DNA from: Alphaproteobacteria bacterium
GTDB taxonomy: Bacteria > Pseudomonadota > Alphaproteobacteria > Puniceispirillales > Puniceispirillaceae
Reading direction: 5' to 3'
DNA length: 11,322 bases
NCBI GenBank assembly: GCA_016780695.1
Contig: JADHLK010000038.1
Location: 1-11,322 of the forward strand
Translations under genes and position numbers: made by a program
Shown here: piece by piece, positions 1 through 6,381 of the stretch
Layout: every line of letters starts with the position of its first letter
Position numbering within the stretch: position 1 is the stretch's first letter
Notes under the pieces: model-generated
Databases searched by the model: none
What the model was told of the DNA's origin: nothing
Seen by the model: the letters and a program-made list of their open reading frames with translations, nothing else

Positions 1-42
1 TCCTCAGCGACCGGGCTGCGCGCCGCCGGGAAAGGGCTGTAG
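1..42 (+). CDS. nadD: Probable nicotinate-nucleotide adenylyltransferase, C-terminal end only (partial)
   Basis: An open frame enters from the left edge and ends at TAG 40-42. Its 13 visible residues read SSATGLRAAGKGL. This resembles the conserved C-terminal ISSTxxR-type motif of NadD, which contributes to nucleotide binding when nicotinate mononucleotide is adenylated in NAD synthesis. NadD commonly precedes rsfS in alphaproteobacteria, so position supports the call as much as sequence does. With so few residues this is a tentative assignment; the rest of the gene lies outside the window. Confidence 0.5.
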   Translation, partial: SSATGLRAAGKGL

Positions 43-79
43 AACAGACCCCCCCAAAAAAGCTGCAGAAAAAGCCGGA

Positions 80-108
80 TTGCCCCTCCTGCCGAATCGG
101 GCTATATT
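80..108 (+). promoter_or_regulatory. Candidate sigma70-type promoter for rsfS-rlmH
   Basis: A -35-like TTGCCC (80-85, 4 of 6 consensus bases) is followed after exactly 17 bp by a -10-like TATATT (103-108, 5 of 6). Transcription would begin near 114-116, about 40 bases before the strong ribosome binding site of rsfS. It sits in the short gap after the probable nadD stop, so rsfS could be transcribed both by read-through and from here. This is inferred from hexamer match and spacing only. Confidence 0.45.
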
Positions 109-132
109 GAAATCAGCCGGATAGAAAATCCT

Positions 133-534
133 GTGCAAAGAGGAGATTTAATCATTCCTGCAAAAAACAAGCAGCCGACGCCTGAACAGGTTTTGGACCT
201 GGTGCTGCAATCACTTGATGATGACAAGGGCGTTGATGTAATTTCCATTCCGCTTCTCGGCAAATCGACAATGGCTGATTTTATGGTGGTCGCTTCTGGG
301 GCCTCCTCACGCCATATTGCCTCGATGGCAGAACATCTGGAATTCAAACTGAAAAAAGCGGGCCTGACGGTGCTGGGCAAGGAAGGGCTGGCGCAGGCAG
401 ACTGGGTGCTGCTGGATACCAGCGATGTGATTGTGCATCTGTTCCGGCCTGAGGTGCGTGATTTCTATCAGCTGGAGAGGATGTGGGCCCCGGCCGGGCC
501 GGATGAGGTGGTGCAGGTCTCTGTGGATGGCTGA
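133..534 (+). CDS. rsfS: Ribosomal silencing factor RsfS (Iojap/YbeB family)
   Basis: RsfS binds ribosomal protein L14 (uL14) on the 50S subunit and blocks joining with 30S, lowering translation in starvation. Family features visible are LDDDKGVDV near residues 28-36, a TMADFMVVASG segment and the C-terminal WVLLDTSDVIVHLFRPEVRD stretch followed by FYQLERMW. Length is 133 residues from GTG 133, or about 126 if translation begins at ATT 154 or ATC 151. I list the longer frame because GTG 133 is the only canonical upstream start, but AGAGGAG at 139-145 favours the shorter one. A start as late as TTG 193 would cut into the first helix. The stop TGA 532-534 shares its last base with the ATG of rlmH, which suggests translational coupling. 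The product call is secure; the start is not. Confidence 0.93.
   Translation: MQRGDLIIPAKNKQPTPEQVLDLVLQSLDDDKGVDVISIPLLGKSTMADFMVVASGASSRHIASMAEHLEFKLKKAGLTVLGKEGLAQADWVLLDTSDVIVHLFRPEVRDFYQLERMWAPAGPDEVVQVSVDG
139..145 (+). promoter_or_regulatory. Strong Shine-Dalgarno site that conflicts with the canonical rsfS start
   Basis: AGAGGAG at 139-145 is the best ribosome binding site in the leader. It lies inside the reading frame if rsfS starts at GTG 133. It is 5 to 8 bases before two adjacent in-frame codons, ATC 151 and ATT 154, and no ATG, GTG or TTG lies at proper spacing in that frame. The GTG at 133 has no comparable purine-rich site upstream. Confidence 0.5.
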
Positions 535-998
535 TGCAGCTGATTATCGCTGCCATAGGCCGGTTCCGGCGCGCTGATGCAACCCCCTGGCAGGATTATC
601 TGACCCGGCTACCGCATGGCGGCCAGCTGCTGGAAGCGGAGTCAAAATTGCCCGAAGGGCCGGCCCGCACCAAAGAAGAAAGCCAAAAATTGCTGGCCCT
701 GACGGAACGGGCGGGGGCCGGGCAAACCCGGCTGGCGGCGCTGGATCCGGGCGGGCGGGATATATCCTCTGAAGAGCTGGCCCAGCTGATCGCCAGCTGG
801 CGCCAAGATGGGGTGCGCCAGGCCGTCTTTGCCATTGGCGGGGCAGACGGGCATCATCAAATCTTGCTGGACGCTGCCGACAGCAAGCTGGCTTTCGGGC
901 GCGCAACCTGGCCGCACAGGCTGTTCCGCACCATGCTGGCAGAACAACTTTACCGGGCGGAGATGATTTTAAGCGGCCATCCCTATCACCGCAGCTGA
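534..998 (+). CDS. rlmH: 23S rRNA (pseudouridine1915-N3)-methyltransferase RlmH
   Basis: RlmH is a small SPOUT-class enzyme that uses S-adenosylmethionine to methylate pseudouridine 1915 in helix 69 of 23S rRNA on assembled 70S ribosomes. The 154-residue product matches the usual length of about 155. The knotted C-terminal half shows FAIGGADG (99-106, cofactor loop), a TWPHRLFR segment (125-132), AEQLYRA (136-142) and the terminal PYHR signature (150-153). The N-terminal AAIGR and the central LAALDPGGRDISSEELA also fit. ATG 534 overlaps the rsfS stop by one base (TGATG), so the two ribosome-maturation genes are probably cotranslated. A 130-bp gap follows. Confidence 0.96.
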   Translation: MQLIIAAIGRFRRADATPWQDYLTRLPHGGQLLEAESKLPEGPARTKEESQKLLALTERAGAGQTRLAALDPGGRDISSEELAQLIASWRQDGVRQAVFAIGGADGHHQILLDAADSKLAFGRATWPHRLFRTMLAEQLYRAEMILSGHPYHRS

Positions 999-1024
999 AA
1001 TCTGCTATAAAAATACCATATAAA
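995..1024 (+). promoter_or_regulatory. Weak candidate promoter for gpmI
   Basis: CTGAAA (995-1000, 4 of 6 against TTGACA) precedes TATAAA (1019-1024, 5 of 6 against TATAAT) with an 18-bp spacer. The upstream hexamer overlaps the rlmH stop codon. A transcript from here would carry a leader of about 95 bases containing the hairpin and tandem repeat described separately. The surrounding AT-rich stretch offers other -10-like frames, so this is suggestive only. Confidence 0.28.
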
Positions 1025-1038
1025 GGGTGACGGGTGAC

Positions 1039-1063
1039 TGGCCCAAGCTAATTTTTCGGGCCA
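1039..1063 (+). other. Small inverted repeat in the gpmI leader
   Basis: TGGCCC (1039-1044) is complementary to GGGCCA (1058-1063), giving a 6-bp, mostly GC stem around a 13-base loop, followed by AATTTT. It could be a weak terminator after rlmH or a leader hairpin. The stem is short and the T-run brief, so strong termination is unlikely. Confidence 0.3.
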
Positions 1064-1065
1064 AA

Positions 1066-1095
1066 TTTTCGGACTCAGTTTTTTCGGACTCAGTT
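1066..1095 (+). repeat. Perfect 15-bp tandem duplication upstream of gpmI
   Basis: The unit TTTTCGGACTCAGTT occurs twice back to back (1066-1080 and 1081-1095) with no mismatch. A degenerate start of the same unit (TTTTCGGG) occurs at 1053-1060. The repeat lies 33 bases before the gpmI ATG. In the gpmI frame it would encode FSDSV twice, but I place it in the untranslated leader because the family N-terminus begins at 1129. Its role is unknown; recent slippage or a paired binding site are both possible. Confidence 0.9.
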
Positions 1096-1128
1096 TTTAA
1101 CAGGGCTACTTTCTTCACGGAGCGAAAA

Positions 1129-2661
1129 ATGCCGGTTGGCAAGAAACCTCTTGTGCTGTGTATCATGGATGGCTGGGGCCTGCGCGCCGAGGCTGACCAT
1201 AATGCGGTTGTGCTGGCGGAAACGCCGCATACAGACAGGCTGTGGGATAGCTGGCCGCACGCCCGGCTGGCCGCTTCGGGTGAGGAGGTTGGCCTGCCCG
1301 CCGGCCAGCCCGGTAATTCTGAGGTTGGGCATCTGACCATCGGGGCCGGGCGCCTGATCGAACAGGACTTACCGCGCATCAACCACGCCGTGGCAGAGGG
1401 CAGCCTGGCCAGCCTGCCGGCCTTTGCACCCTTTTGTGAGAAAATCAAAAACGCCTCCGGCCGGGTGCATCTTCTGGGGTTGGTATCAGAGGGCGGTGTG
1501 CACGCCCACAGCCTGCATATTCTGGCCCTCGCCTCAGCCTGTCTGGAGGCTGGGCTGCGCGTTGTGCTGCATATCATCACTGATGGGCGCGATACCCTGC
1601 CGCGGGCCGCTGATGATCAGCTGGGCCGCTTTATTGCGGCTCTGGACAGCCGGGTTGAGATAGGCACGCTCATTGGCCGCTATTTTGCCATGGATCGCGA
1701 TCAGCGCTGGCAGCGCACGCAGCGTGCCCTTGATGCGATTGCGTCCGGCACCGCAGACCGGCAGGCCGCCAATCCGGCTGAAGCACTGGCATTGGCGCGG
1801 GCGGCAGAAGAAACAGATGAGTTCATCCAACCCACCATTATCGGCGGCTATGTCGGCATGGCGGAGGGGGACGGGGTGATTATGTCCAATTTCCGCGTTG
1901 ACCGGGCCCGCCAGATCATGTCTGCCCTGTTTGACCGGGCGGCGACCGGATGTGATGTATCCGCCGTGCCAAGGCTGGGTGGCGGGCTGGCCATGACCCC
2001 CTTGTCAGACCAGCTGGACAGGCAGATTCCGCATCTGTTTGGCCCGCCTGATCTGAGCGGCGGTCTGGGCGCGGCTCTGGCCGCTGCAGGCCTGTCGCAG
2101 CTGCGTCTGGCCGAGACCGAAAAATATCCCCATGTGACCTGGTTCTTCAATGGCGGGGTTGAGGCCAGCTTTGCCGGGGAAGACCGCAAGATGGTGCCCT
2201 CACCGCAGGTTGCCACCTATGATATGCGCCCGCAGATGAGCGCGGCCGGTGTGCTGGAAAAGGCGCTGGAATCGGTGCAGGCCGCTCACCATGATGTTAT
2301 TATCGTGAATTTTGCCAACCCGGATATGGTCGGCCATACTGGCGATTTGGCTGCCGCTATCAAGGCGGTGGAAGCTGTTGATCGCTGTGTCGGGCGGCTC
2401 AGCGAGGCGGTGCTGGAAACAGGCGGGCAAATCATTGTTACGGCTGATCACGGGAATTGCGAGATATTATGGGATCATGAGGCCGGCTCCCCGCATACGG
2501 CGCATACCACTTCCCCGGTGCCGGTGATTCTGGCCGGAGCCGGAGAGGGCGTGTATCTGCGCGATGGCACGCTGGCGGATTTGGCCCCGACAATGCTGTT
2601 TCTGCTGGGGCTGAAACCATCCAAAAGCATGACCGGCAAAAACTTGATTCACACAGGCTGA
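1129..2661 (+). CDS. gpmI: 2,3-bisphosphoglycerate-independent phosphoglycerate mutase
   Basis: This enzyme interconverts 3- and 2-phosphoglycerate in glycolysis and gluconeogenesis, using two metal ions (usually manganese) and a phosphoserine intermediate. The 510 residues match the family's usual 510-515. Alkaline-phosphatase-fold metal ligands are visible: D14 in IMDGWG, catalytic S64 in GNSEVGH, D399 and H403 in NPDMVGH, D440-H441 in TADHGN, and H459 in PHTAH. Substrate-side residues include H125 (SEGGVHAH), the DGRD block at 152-155, R256 and R260 (NFRVDR) and K332 (TEKYPH). I chose ATG 1129 because it gives the family N-terminus and is preceded by ACGGAG at 1117-1122. The frame is open back to GTG 1027, which would add 34 unlikely residues including the tandem repeat. 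ctpA follows after 46 bp. Confidence 0.97.
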   Translation: MPVGKKPLVLCIMDGWGLRAEADHNAVVLAETPHTDRLWDSWPHARLAASGEEVGLPAGQPGNSEVGHLTIGAGRLIEQDLPRINHAVAEGSLASLPAFAPFCEKIKNASGRVHLLGLVSEGGVHAHSLHILALASACLEAGLRVVLHIITDGRDTLPRAADDQLGRFIAALDSRVEIGTLIGRYFAMDRDQRWQRTQRALDAIASGTADRQAANPAEALALARAAEETDEFIQPTIIGGYVGMAEGDGVIMSNFRVDRARQIMSALFDRAATGCDVSAVPRLGGGLAMTPLSDQLDRQIPHLFGPPDLSGGLGAALAAAGLSQLRLAETEKYPHVTWFFNGGVEASFAGEDRKMVPSPQVATYDMRPQMSAAGVLEKALESVQAAHHDVIIVNFANPDMVGHTGDLAAAIKAVEAVDRCVGRLSEAVLETGGQIIVTADHGNCEILWDHEAGSPHTAHTTSPVPVILAGAGEGVYLRDGTLADLAPTMLFLLGLKPSKSMTGKNLIHTG

Positions 2662-2707
2662 TAATGGCAAGCTAGGGCCATAGAACAGCAAAAAGCTGGA
2701 GAAACGA

Positions 2708-4018
2708 ATGTTCAAACATCTGTCACCCGTGGCCCGTTTTGCCAGCCGGGCAGTCTTGCTGGCCTGTCTGGCCGTTGGCGTGGTGCTGCTGCTGCCAGCC
2801 CCGCATACGACAGCTGAATCACCCAACAACAGAGAAACCTATCGCCAGCTTTCCCTGTTCGGCGATATATTTGAACGGGTGCGCTCTTCTTATGTTGACG
2901 AGATCACAGATGAGGCGCTGGTTGAGGCGGCGATTAACGGGATGCTGACCTCCCTTGATCCGCATTCCGCCTATCTGCCGGAAGATTCCTTCCAGAAAAT
3001 GCGCGTGCAAACATCCGGAAAATTCGGCGGGCTGGGTATTGAGGTCACCATGCAGAACGGCTTTGTCAAAGTGGTCTCTCCCATTGATGAAACCCCAGCT
3101 GCCAAAGCCGGGCTCCAGCCAGAAGATTACATCCTGTCTGTTGACGGGGAGAGCCTGATGGGCCTCAGCCTGAATGAGGCGGTGGAAAAGCTGCGTGGGC
3201 CGGTGGGCTCCAAAATTATTATCTCTGTCCAGCGCGGTTCAGAAGAGCCGTTTGAAGTCTCTCTGGTGCGTGATGAAATCAAAATCCGCTCAGTGCGCCA
3301 TACGCTGTTTGAGGATGTCGGCTATATCCGGCTGACCACTTTTTCCGAACAGACCAGCCCGGGCCTGAATGAGGCGGTAGCGGCCCTGCGTGAGGAGGCG
3401 GCAGGCCAGCTGAAAGGGCTGGTTCTGGATTTGCGCAATAATCCGGGCGGGCTGTTGACCGAAGCGATAAAGGTTTCAGATGCCTTTCTGGAAGGCGGCG
3501 AGATCGTCTCAACCCGCGGCCGCGCAGAAGGCGATATCAACCATGCCTATGCCCGACCGGGGGATATTTCAAACGGGTTGCCGCTGGTAGTTTTGATCAA
3601 TTCCGGCTCTGCCTCAGCCTCAGAAATTGTGGCAGGCGCGCTGAAAGATCATCGCCGGGCGGTGGTGATGGGCACCCGTTCTTTCGGCAAGGGGTCTGTG
3701 CAGTCTGTCCTGCCAGTGCCGGGCCATGGAGCCATCCGGCTGACCACCTCGCGCTATTACACCCCCTCTGGTGTCTCTATTCAGGCGCGCGGCATTGAGC
3801 CAGATATTAAGGTGGAGCTGGCGCGGATTGAAAATCTGGAGAACGGACCGGTGCGTGAAGAAAATCTGCGCGGCGCGCTGGATTCTGCAGCAACGGAAGA
3901 AGAAGCAGATGAGGAACAGCCCTTTGATCAGTCCAAAATAGACTTCCAGCTGGCACGGGCAATAGATTTGATCCGCGGGGTCAGCGTCTTTAACCGGCTG
4001 CAAGGGGAGCGCGGATAA
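2708..4018 (+). CDS. ctpA: S41 family carboxyl-terminal processing protease (CtpA-like), exported
   Basis: This is a tail-specific serine protease acting in the periplasm, where relatives trim or degrade envelope proteins and cell-wall hydrolases. Of 436 residues, the first 36 or so form a signal peptide or membrane anchor: basic start, hydrophobic stretch at 16-30, possible cleavage after TTA36. A PDZ domain covers about 105-178 (FGGLGIEV to IISVQRG). The S41 core follows, with DLRNNPGG (241-248), SASASE (301-306) and RSFGKGSVQ (324-332). The likely Ser-Lys dyad is S303 and K328, with Q332; the 25-residue spacing equals that in E. coli Prc. An acidic patch (396-403) lies near the C-terminus. 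ATG 2708 has GGAG 9 bases upstream. The stop shares one base with the rppH start. An envC-like gene often found beside ctpA is absent, so its adaptor, if any, is encoded elsewhere. Confidence 0.95.
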   Translation: MFKHLSPVARFASRAVLLACLAVGVVLLLPAPHTTAESPNNRETYRQLSLFGDIFERVRSSYVDEITDEALVEAAINGMLTSLDPHSAYLPEDSFQKMRVQTSGKFGGLGIEVTMQNGFVKVVSPIDETPAAKAGLQPEDYILSVDGESLMGLSLNEAVEKLRGPVGSKIIISVQRGSEEPFEVSLVRDEIKIRSVRHTLFEDVGYIRLTTFSEQTSPGLNEAVAALREEAAGQLKGLVLDLRNNPGGLLTEAIKVSDAFLEGGEIVSTRGRAEGDINHAYARPGDISNGLPLVVLINSGSASASEIVAGALKDHRRAVVMGTRSFGKGSVQSVLPVPGHGAIRLTTSRYYTPSGVSIQARGIEPDIKVELARIENLENGPVREENLRGALDSAATEEEADEEQPFDQSKIDFQLARAIDLIRGVSVFNRLQGERG

Positions 4019-4512
4019 TGGATGCAGGCACCAGTGATTGGGCCGAGCGCCCCTACCGGCCCTGTGTCGGCATCATGCTGATCAATCAAAATAACCAAAT
4101 ATTTGCCGGTCGGCGCATTGATACCAAGCTGGAAGCCTGGCAGATGCCGCAAGGTGGCATCGATCCGGGTGAGGATGTGACAACCGCCTGTTTCCGGGAA
4201 ATGCGCGAGGAAATAGGCACGGATAAGGCACGCCTTCTGGCTGAGCATCCTGATTGGCTGAAATATGATATTCCCTTGCCGCTGGCTGATCAGCTCTGGG
4301 GCGGGCAATTTCGCGGGCAGGCCCAGAAATGGGTCGCGCTGCGCTTTACCGGCAGCAATGCCGATATAAATATCGCCACAGAGGAGCCAGAATTTTCTGA
4401 ATGGTGCTGGATGGATCCGGGCCGCCTGCCGCATCTGGCAGTGCCCTTCAAACGCTCGGTCTATGACAGTGTATTGACGGAGTTCAGCCCGCTGTTTCTG
4501 ACCTCTGTCTAG
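4018..4512 (+). CDS. rppH: RNA pyrophosphohydrolase (Nudix), RppH
   Basis: RppH removes pyrophosphate from the 5' triphosphate end of mRNAs, which exposes them to RNase E-type decay; some relatives also hydrolyse dinucleoside polyphosphates. The 164-residue protein begins with YRPCVGIMLIN (13-23), typical of the family. It carries a complete Nudix box at 46-68, GGIDPGE followed seven residues later by REMREEIGT; E61, E64 and E65 are the expected metal-binding glutamates. AWQMPQGG (40-47) just before it is the RppH/ApaH-type signature, and FSEWCWMDP (about 126-134) continues the fold. ATG 4018 overlaps the ctpA stop by one base (TAATG). The TAG stop 4510-4512 overlaps the opposing atpC stop. 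Confidence 0.95.
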   Translation: MDAGTSDWAERPYRPCVGIMLINQNNQIFAGRRIDTKLEAWQMPQGGIDPGEDVTTACFREMREEIGTDKARLLAEHPDWLKYDIPLPLADQLWGGQFRGQAQKWVALRFTGSNADINIATEEPEFSEWCWMDPGRLPHLAVPFKRSVYDSVLTEFSPLFLTSV

Positions 4513-4516
4513 ACAG
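4505..4516. other. 12-bp perfect palindrome joining two convergent stop codons
   Basis: CTGTCTAGACAG is its own reverse complement. Its central CTAG (4509-4512) contains the TAG stop of rppH on the plus strand and the TAG stop of atpC on the minus strand. As RNA it could only form a 4-bp stem around CTAG, with no T-tract on either side, so it is not a convincing terminator by itself. Confidence 0.85.
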
Positions 4517-4862
4517 CCTCAGCAGCGGCCAGCAGAAAATCAGCCTCATCCCCGGACGCGGCCTCAGCGCGGGCTTTCAGATCAGCCGCGCTGGCTGAGG
4601 TCAGCTCGACAGCGCGTTCAGCCAGCAGGATGACTTTTTCCGGGGAAATATCGGCGACCCCGCCATCAATCAAGAAGCGCTGGACAATCTTGCCGCCCTG
4701 ATAGATTTCCACCGCACCGCGTGCCAGATTGGCCAGCAATGGCGCGTGTCTTGGCAGCACGCCCAAAAGACCCTCACTGCCGGGAATAACCACCATCTCC
4801 ACATCAGAGCCTGCCATGATGCGGGCCGGGGTCACCAGCTCCAATCTTGTTGTCTCGGCCAT
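4509..4862 (-). CDS. atpC: F1Fo ATP synthase epsilon subunit
   Basis: Epsilon sits at the foot of the F1 central stalk with gamma; it couples rotation to the c-ring and can inhibit ATP hydrolysis. The 117-residue product has the conserved N-terminal beta-sandwich: LELVTPAR (7-14), EMVVIPGSEGLLGVLPRHAPLL (22-43) and FLIDGGVADI (63-72). The C-terminal part (about 88-117) is short and alanine-rich, SAADLKARAEAASGDEADFL, enough for roughly one helix rather than the full two-helix hairpin of E. coli epsilon (139 residues). ATG 4862 has AAGGA a few bases upstream. It is last in the F1 operon, 45 bp after atpD, and its stop overlaps that of rppH. Confidence 0.94.
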   Translation of the reverse strand: MAETTRLELVTPARIMAGSDVEMVVIPGSEGLLGVLPRHAPLLANLARGAVEIYQGGKIVQRFLIDGGVADISPEKVILLAERAVELTSASAADLKARAEAASGDEADFLLAAAEAV

Positions 4863-4907
4863 AATCCTTGCCTTTCCGTCACGCGGCCTGTCTTATCAGC
4901 CCGGTCC

Positions 4908-6335
4908 TCAGGCTGCCTCGGCAGACAGCTTTCTTGCCTTTTCGCTGACTTCCTCAATGGTGCCGACCATATAGAACGCGGCTTCCGGCAAATCATCATA
5001 CTCGCCATCGACAATGCCCTTAAAGCCCTTGATCGTATCGGCCAGATCGACCAGCACGCCGGGCGTGCCGGTAAAGACTTCTGCCACATGGAAAGGCTGG
5101 GAGAGGAAGCGCTGAATCTTGCGCGCACGGGCCACCACCAGCTTGTCTTCTTCAGACAATTCATCCATCCCCAGAATAGCAATAATATCCTGCAGTGATT
5201 TATATTGCTGGAGAACCTCCTGCACGCGGCGGGCGGTATCATAATGCTCATCACCCACAACCCGCGGGTCCAGCACGCGAGAGGTTGAATCAAGCGGGTC
5301 CACCGCCGGATAAATCCCCAGCTCGGCAATCTGGCGCGACAGAACCGTGGTCGCATCCAAATGGGCAAAAGAGGTCGCCGGGGCCGGGTCCGTCAGATCA
5401 TCGGCTGGCACATAAATCGCCTGCACCGAGGTAATCGACCCCTTATTGGTTGAGGTGATGCGCTCTTGCAAGGCACCCATATCTGTTGCCAGAGTCGGCT
5501 GATAGCCCACCGCTGAGGGGATCCGGCCCAGCAGGGCAGACACTTCCGACCCGGCCTGGGTAAAGCGGAAGATATTATCGATGAACAGCAGCACATCCTG
5601 GCCTTCCTCATCACGGAAATATTCCGCCAGCGTCAAGCCGGTCAGCGCCACCCGTGCGCGCGCGCCCGGTGGCTCATTCATCTGGCCATAGACCAAAGCA
5701 GCTTTTGACCCTTCTGCCCCGCCTTCTTTGATAACACCGGATTCCAGCATTTCATGGTAGAGATCATTGCCTTCACGCGTGCGCTCTCCAACGCCTGCGA
5801 ACACCGAATAGCCGCCATGCGCCTTGGCCACATTATTAATCAATTCCATGATGGTCACGGTCTTGCCCACACCAGCCCCGCCAAACAGGCCAATCTTGCC
5901 GCCTTTTGCATAAGGGGCCAGAAGGTCAATCACCTTGATGCCAGTCACCAGAATTTCTGACTCGGTGGACTGATCCACATATTCCGGGGCCGACCGGTGA
6001 ATAGGATAGGATTTCTTGGCCTTGACGGCCGGGCCTTCATCTACCGGCTCGCCGATCACATTCAGGATACGGCCCAGCGTTTCCGGGCCAACCGGCACCG
6101 TGATCGGGTTGCCTGTATCTTTGGCTTCTGCCCCGCGCACCAACCCTTCTGTCGAATCCATAGCAATTGTGCGCACCGTCGACTCACCCAAATGCTGGGC
6201 GACCTCCAGAACCAGACGCTGGCCGTTATTATCCACCTCCAGCGCGTTCAAAATATCCGGGATAGCCCCGTCAAATTCCACATCAACGACAGCCCCGATA
6301 ACCTGGCTGATTTTTCCTGCTGCATTTTTGGCCAT
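4908..6335 (-). CDS. atpD: F1Fo ATP synthase beta subunit (catalytic)
   Basis: Beta carries the catalytic nucleotide sites of F1. The 475-residue protein shows the P-loop GGAGVGKT (152-159), GERTREGND (183-191) with catalytic E184, LLFIDNIFRF (249-258) as the Walker B region, SALLGRIPSAVGYQPTL (266-282), and the DELSEED loop (391-397) that touches gamma during rotation. I chose ATG 6335, giving MAKNAAGKISQVIGAVVDVEF, because that is the family N-terminus and GGAG lies 8 bases upstream. The frame is open to 6413 but the extra 26 residues overlap the end of atpG and look non-coding. It follows atpG by 46 bp and precedes atpC by 45 bp. Confidence 0.98.
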   Translation of the reverse strand: MAKNAAGKISQVIGAVVDVEFDGAIPDILNALEVDNNGQRLVLEVAQHLGESTVRTIAMDSTEGLVRGAEAKDTGNPITVPVGPETLGRILNVIGEPVDEGPAVKAKKSYPIHRSAPEYVDQSTESEILVTGIKVIDLLAPYAKGGKIGLFGGAGVGKTVTIMELINNVAKAHGGYSVFAGVGERTREGNDLYHEMLESGVIKEGGAEGSKAALVYGQMNEPPGARARVALTGLTLAEYFRDEEGQDVLLFIDNIFRFTQAGSEVSALLGRIPSAVGYQPTLATDMGALQERITSTNKGSITSVQAIYVPADDLTDPAPATSFAHLDATTVLSRQIAELGIYPAVDPLDSTSRVLDPRVVGDEHYDTARRVQEVLQQYKSLQDIIAILGMDELSEEDKLVVARARKIQRFLSQPFHVAEVFTGTPGVLVDLADTIKGFKGIVDGEYDDLPEAAFYMVGTIEEVSEKARKLSAEAA

Positions 6336-6381
6336 GGGATTTACTCCGGCTTTTTGACAAATGGTTTTCTGTTTCCGACAG

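Noticed and set aside
1027..1128. N-terminal extension of gpmI from GTG 1027
   Set aside because: It would add 34 residues, including the tandem FSDSV repeat, before the normal family start, and GTG 1027 lacks the better spaced ACGGAG that serves ATG 1129.
2664..2681. Inverted repeat ATGGC/GCCAT between gpmI and ctpA as a terminator
   Set aside because: The stem is only 5 bp with an 8-base loop and no T-run follows, so it is within chance expectation.
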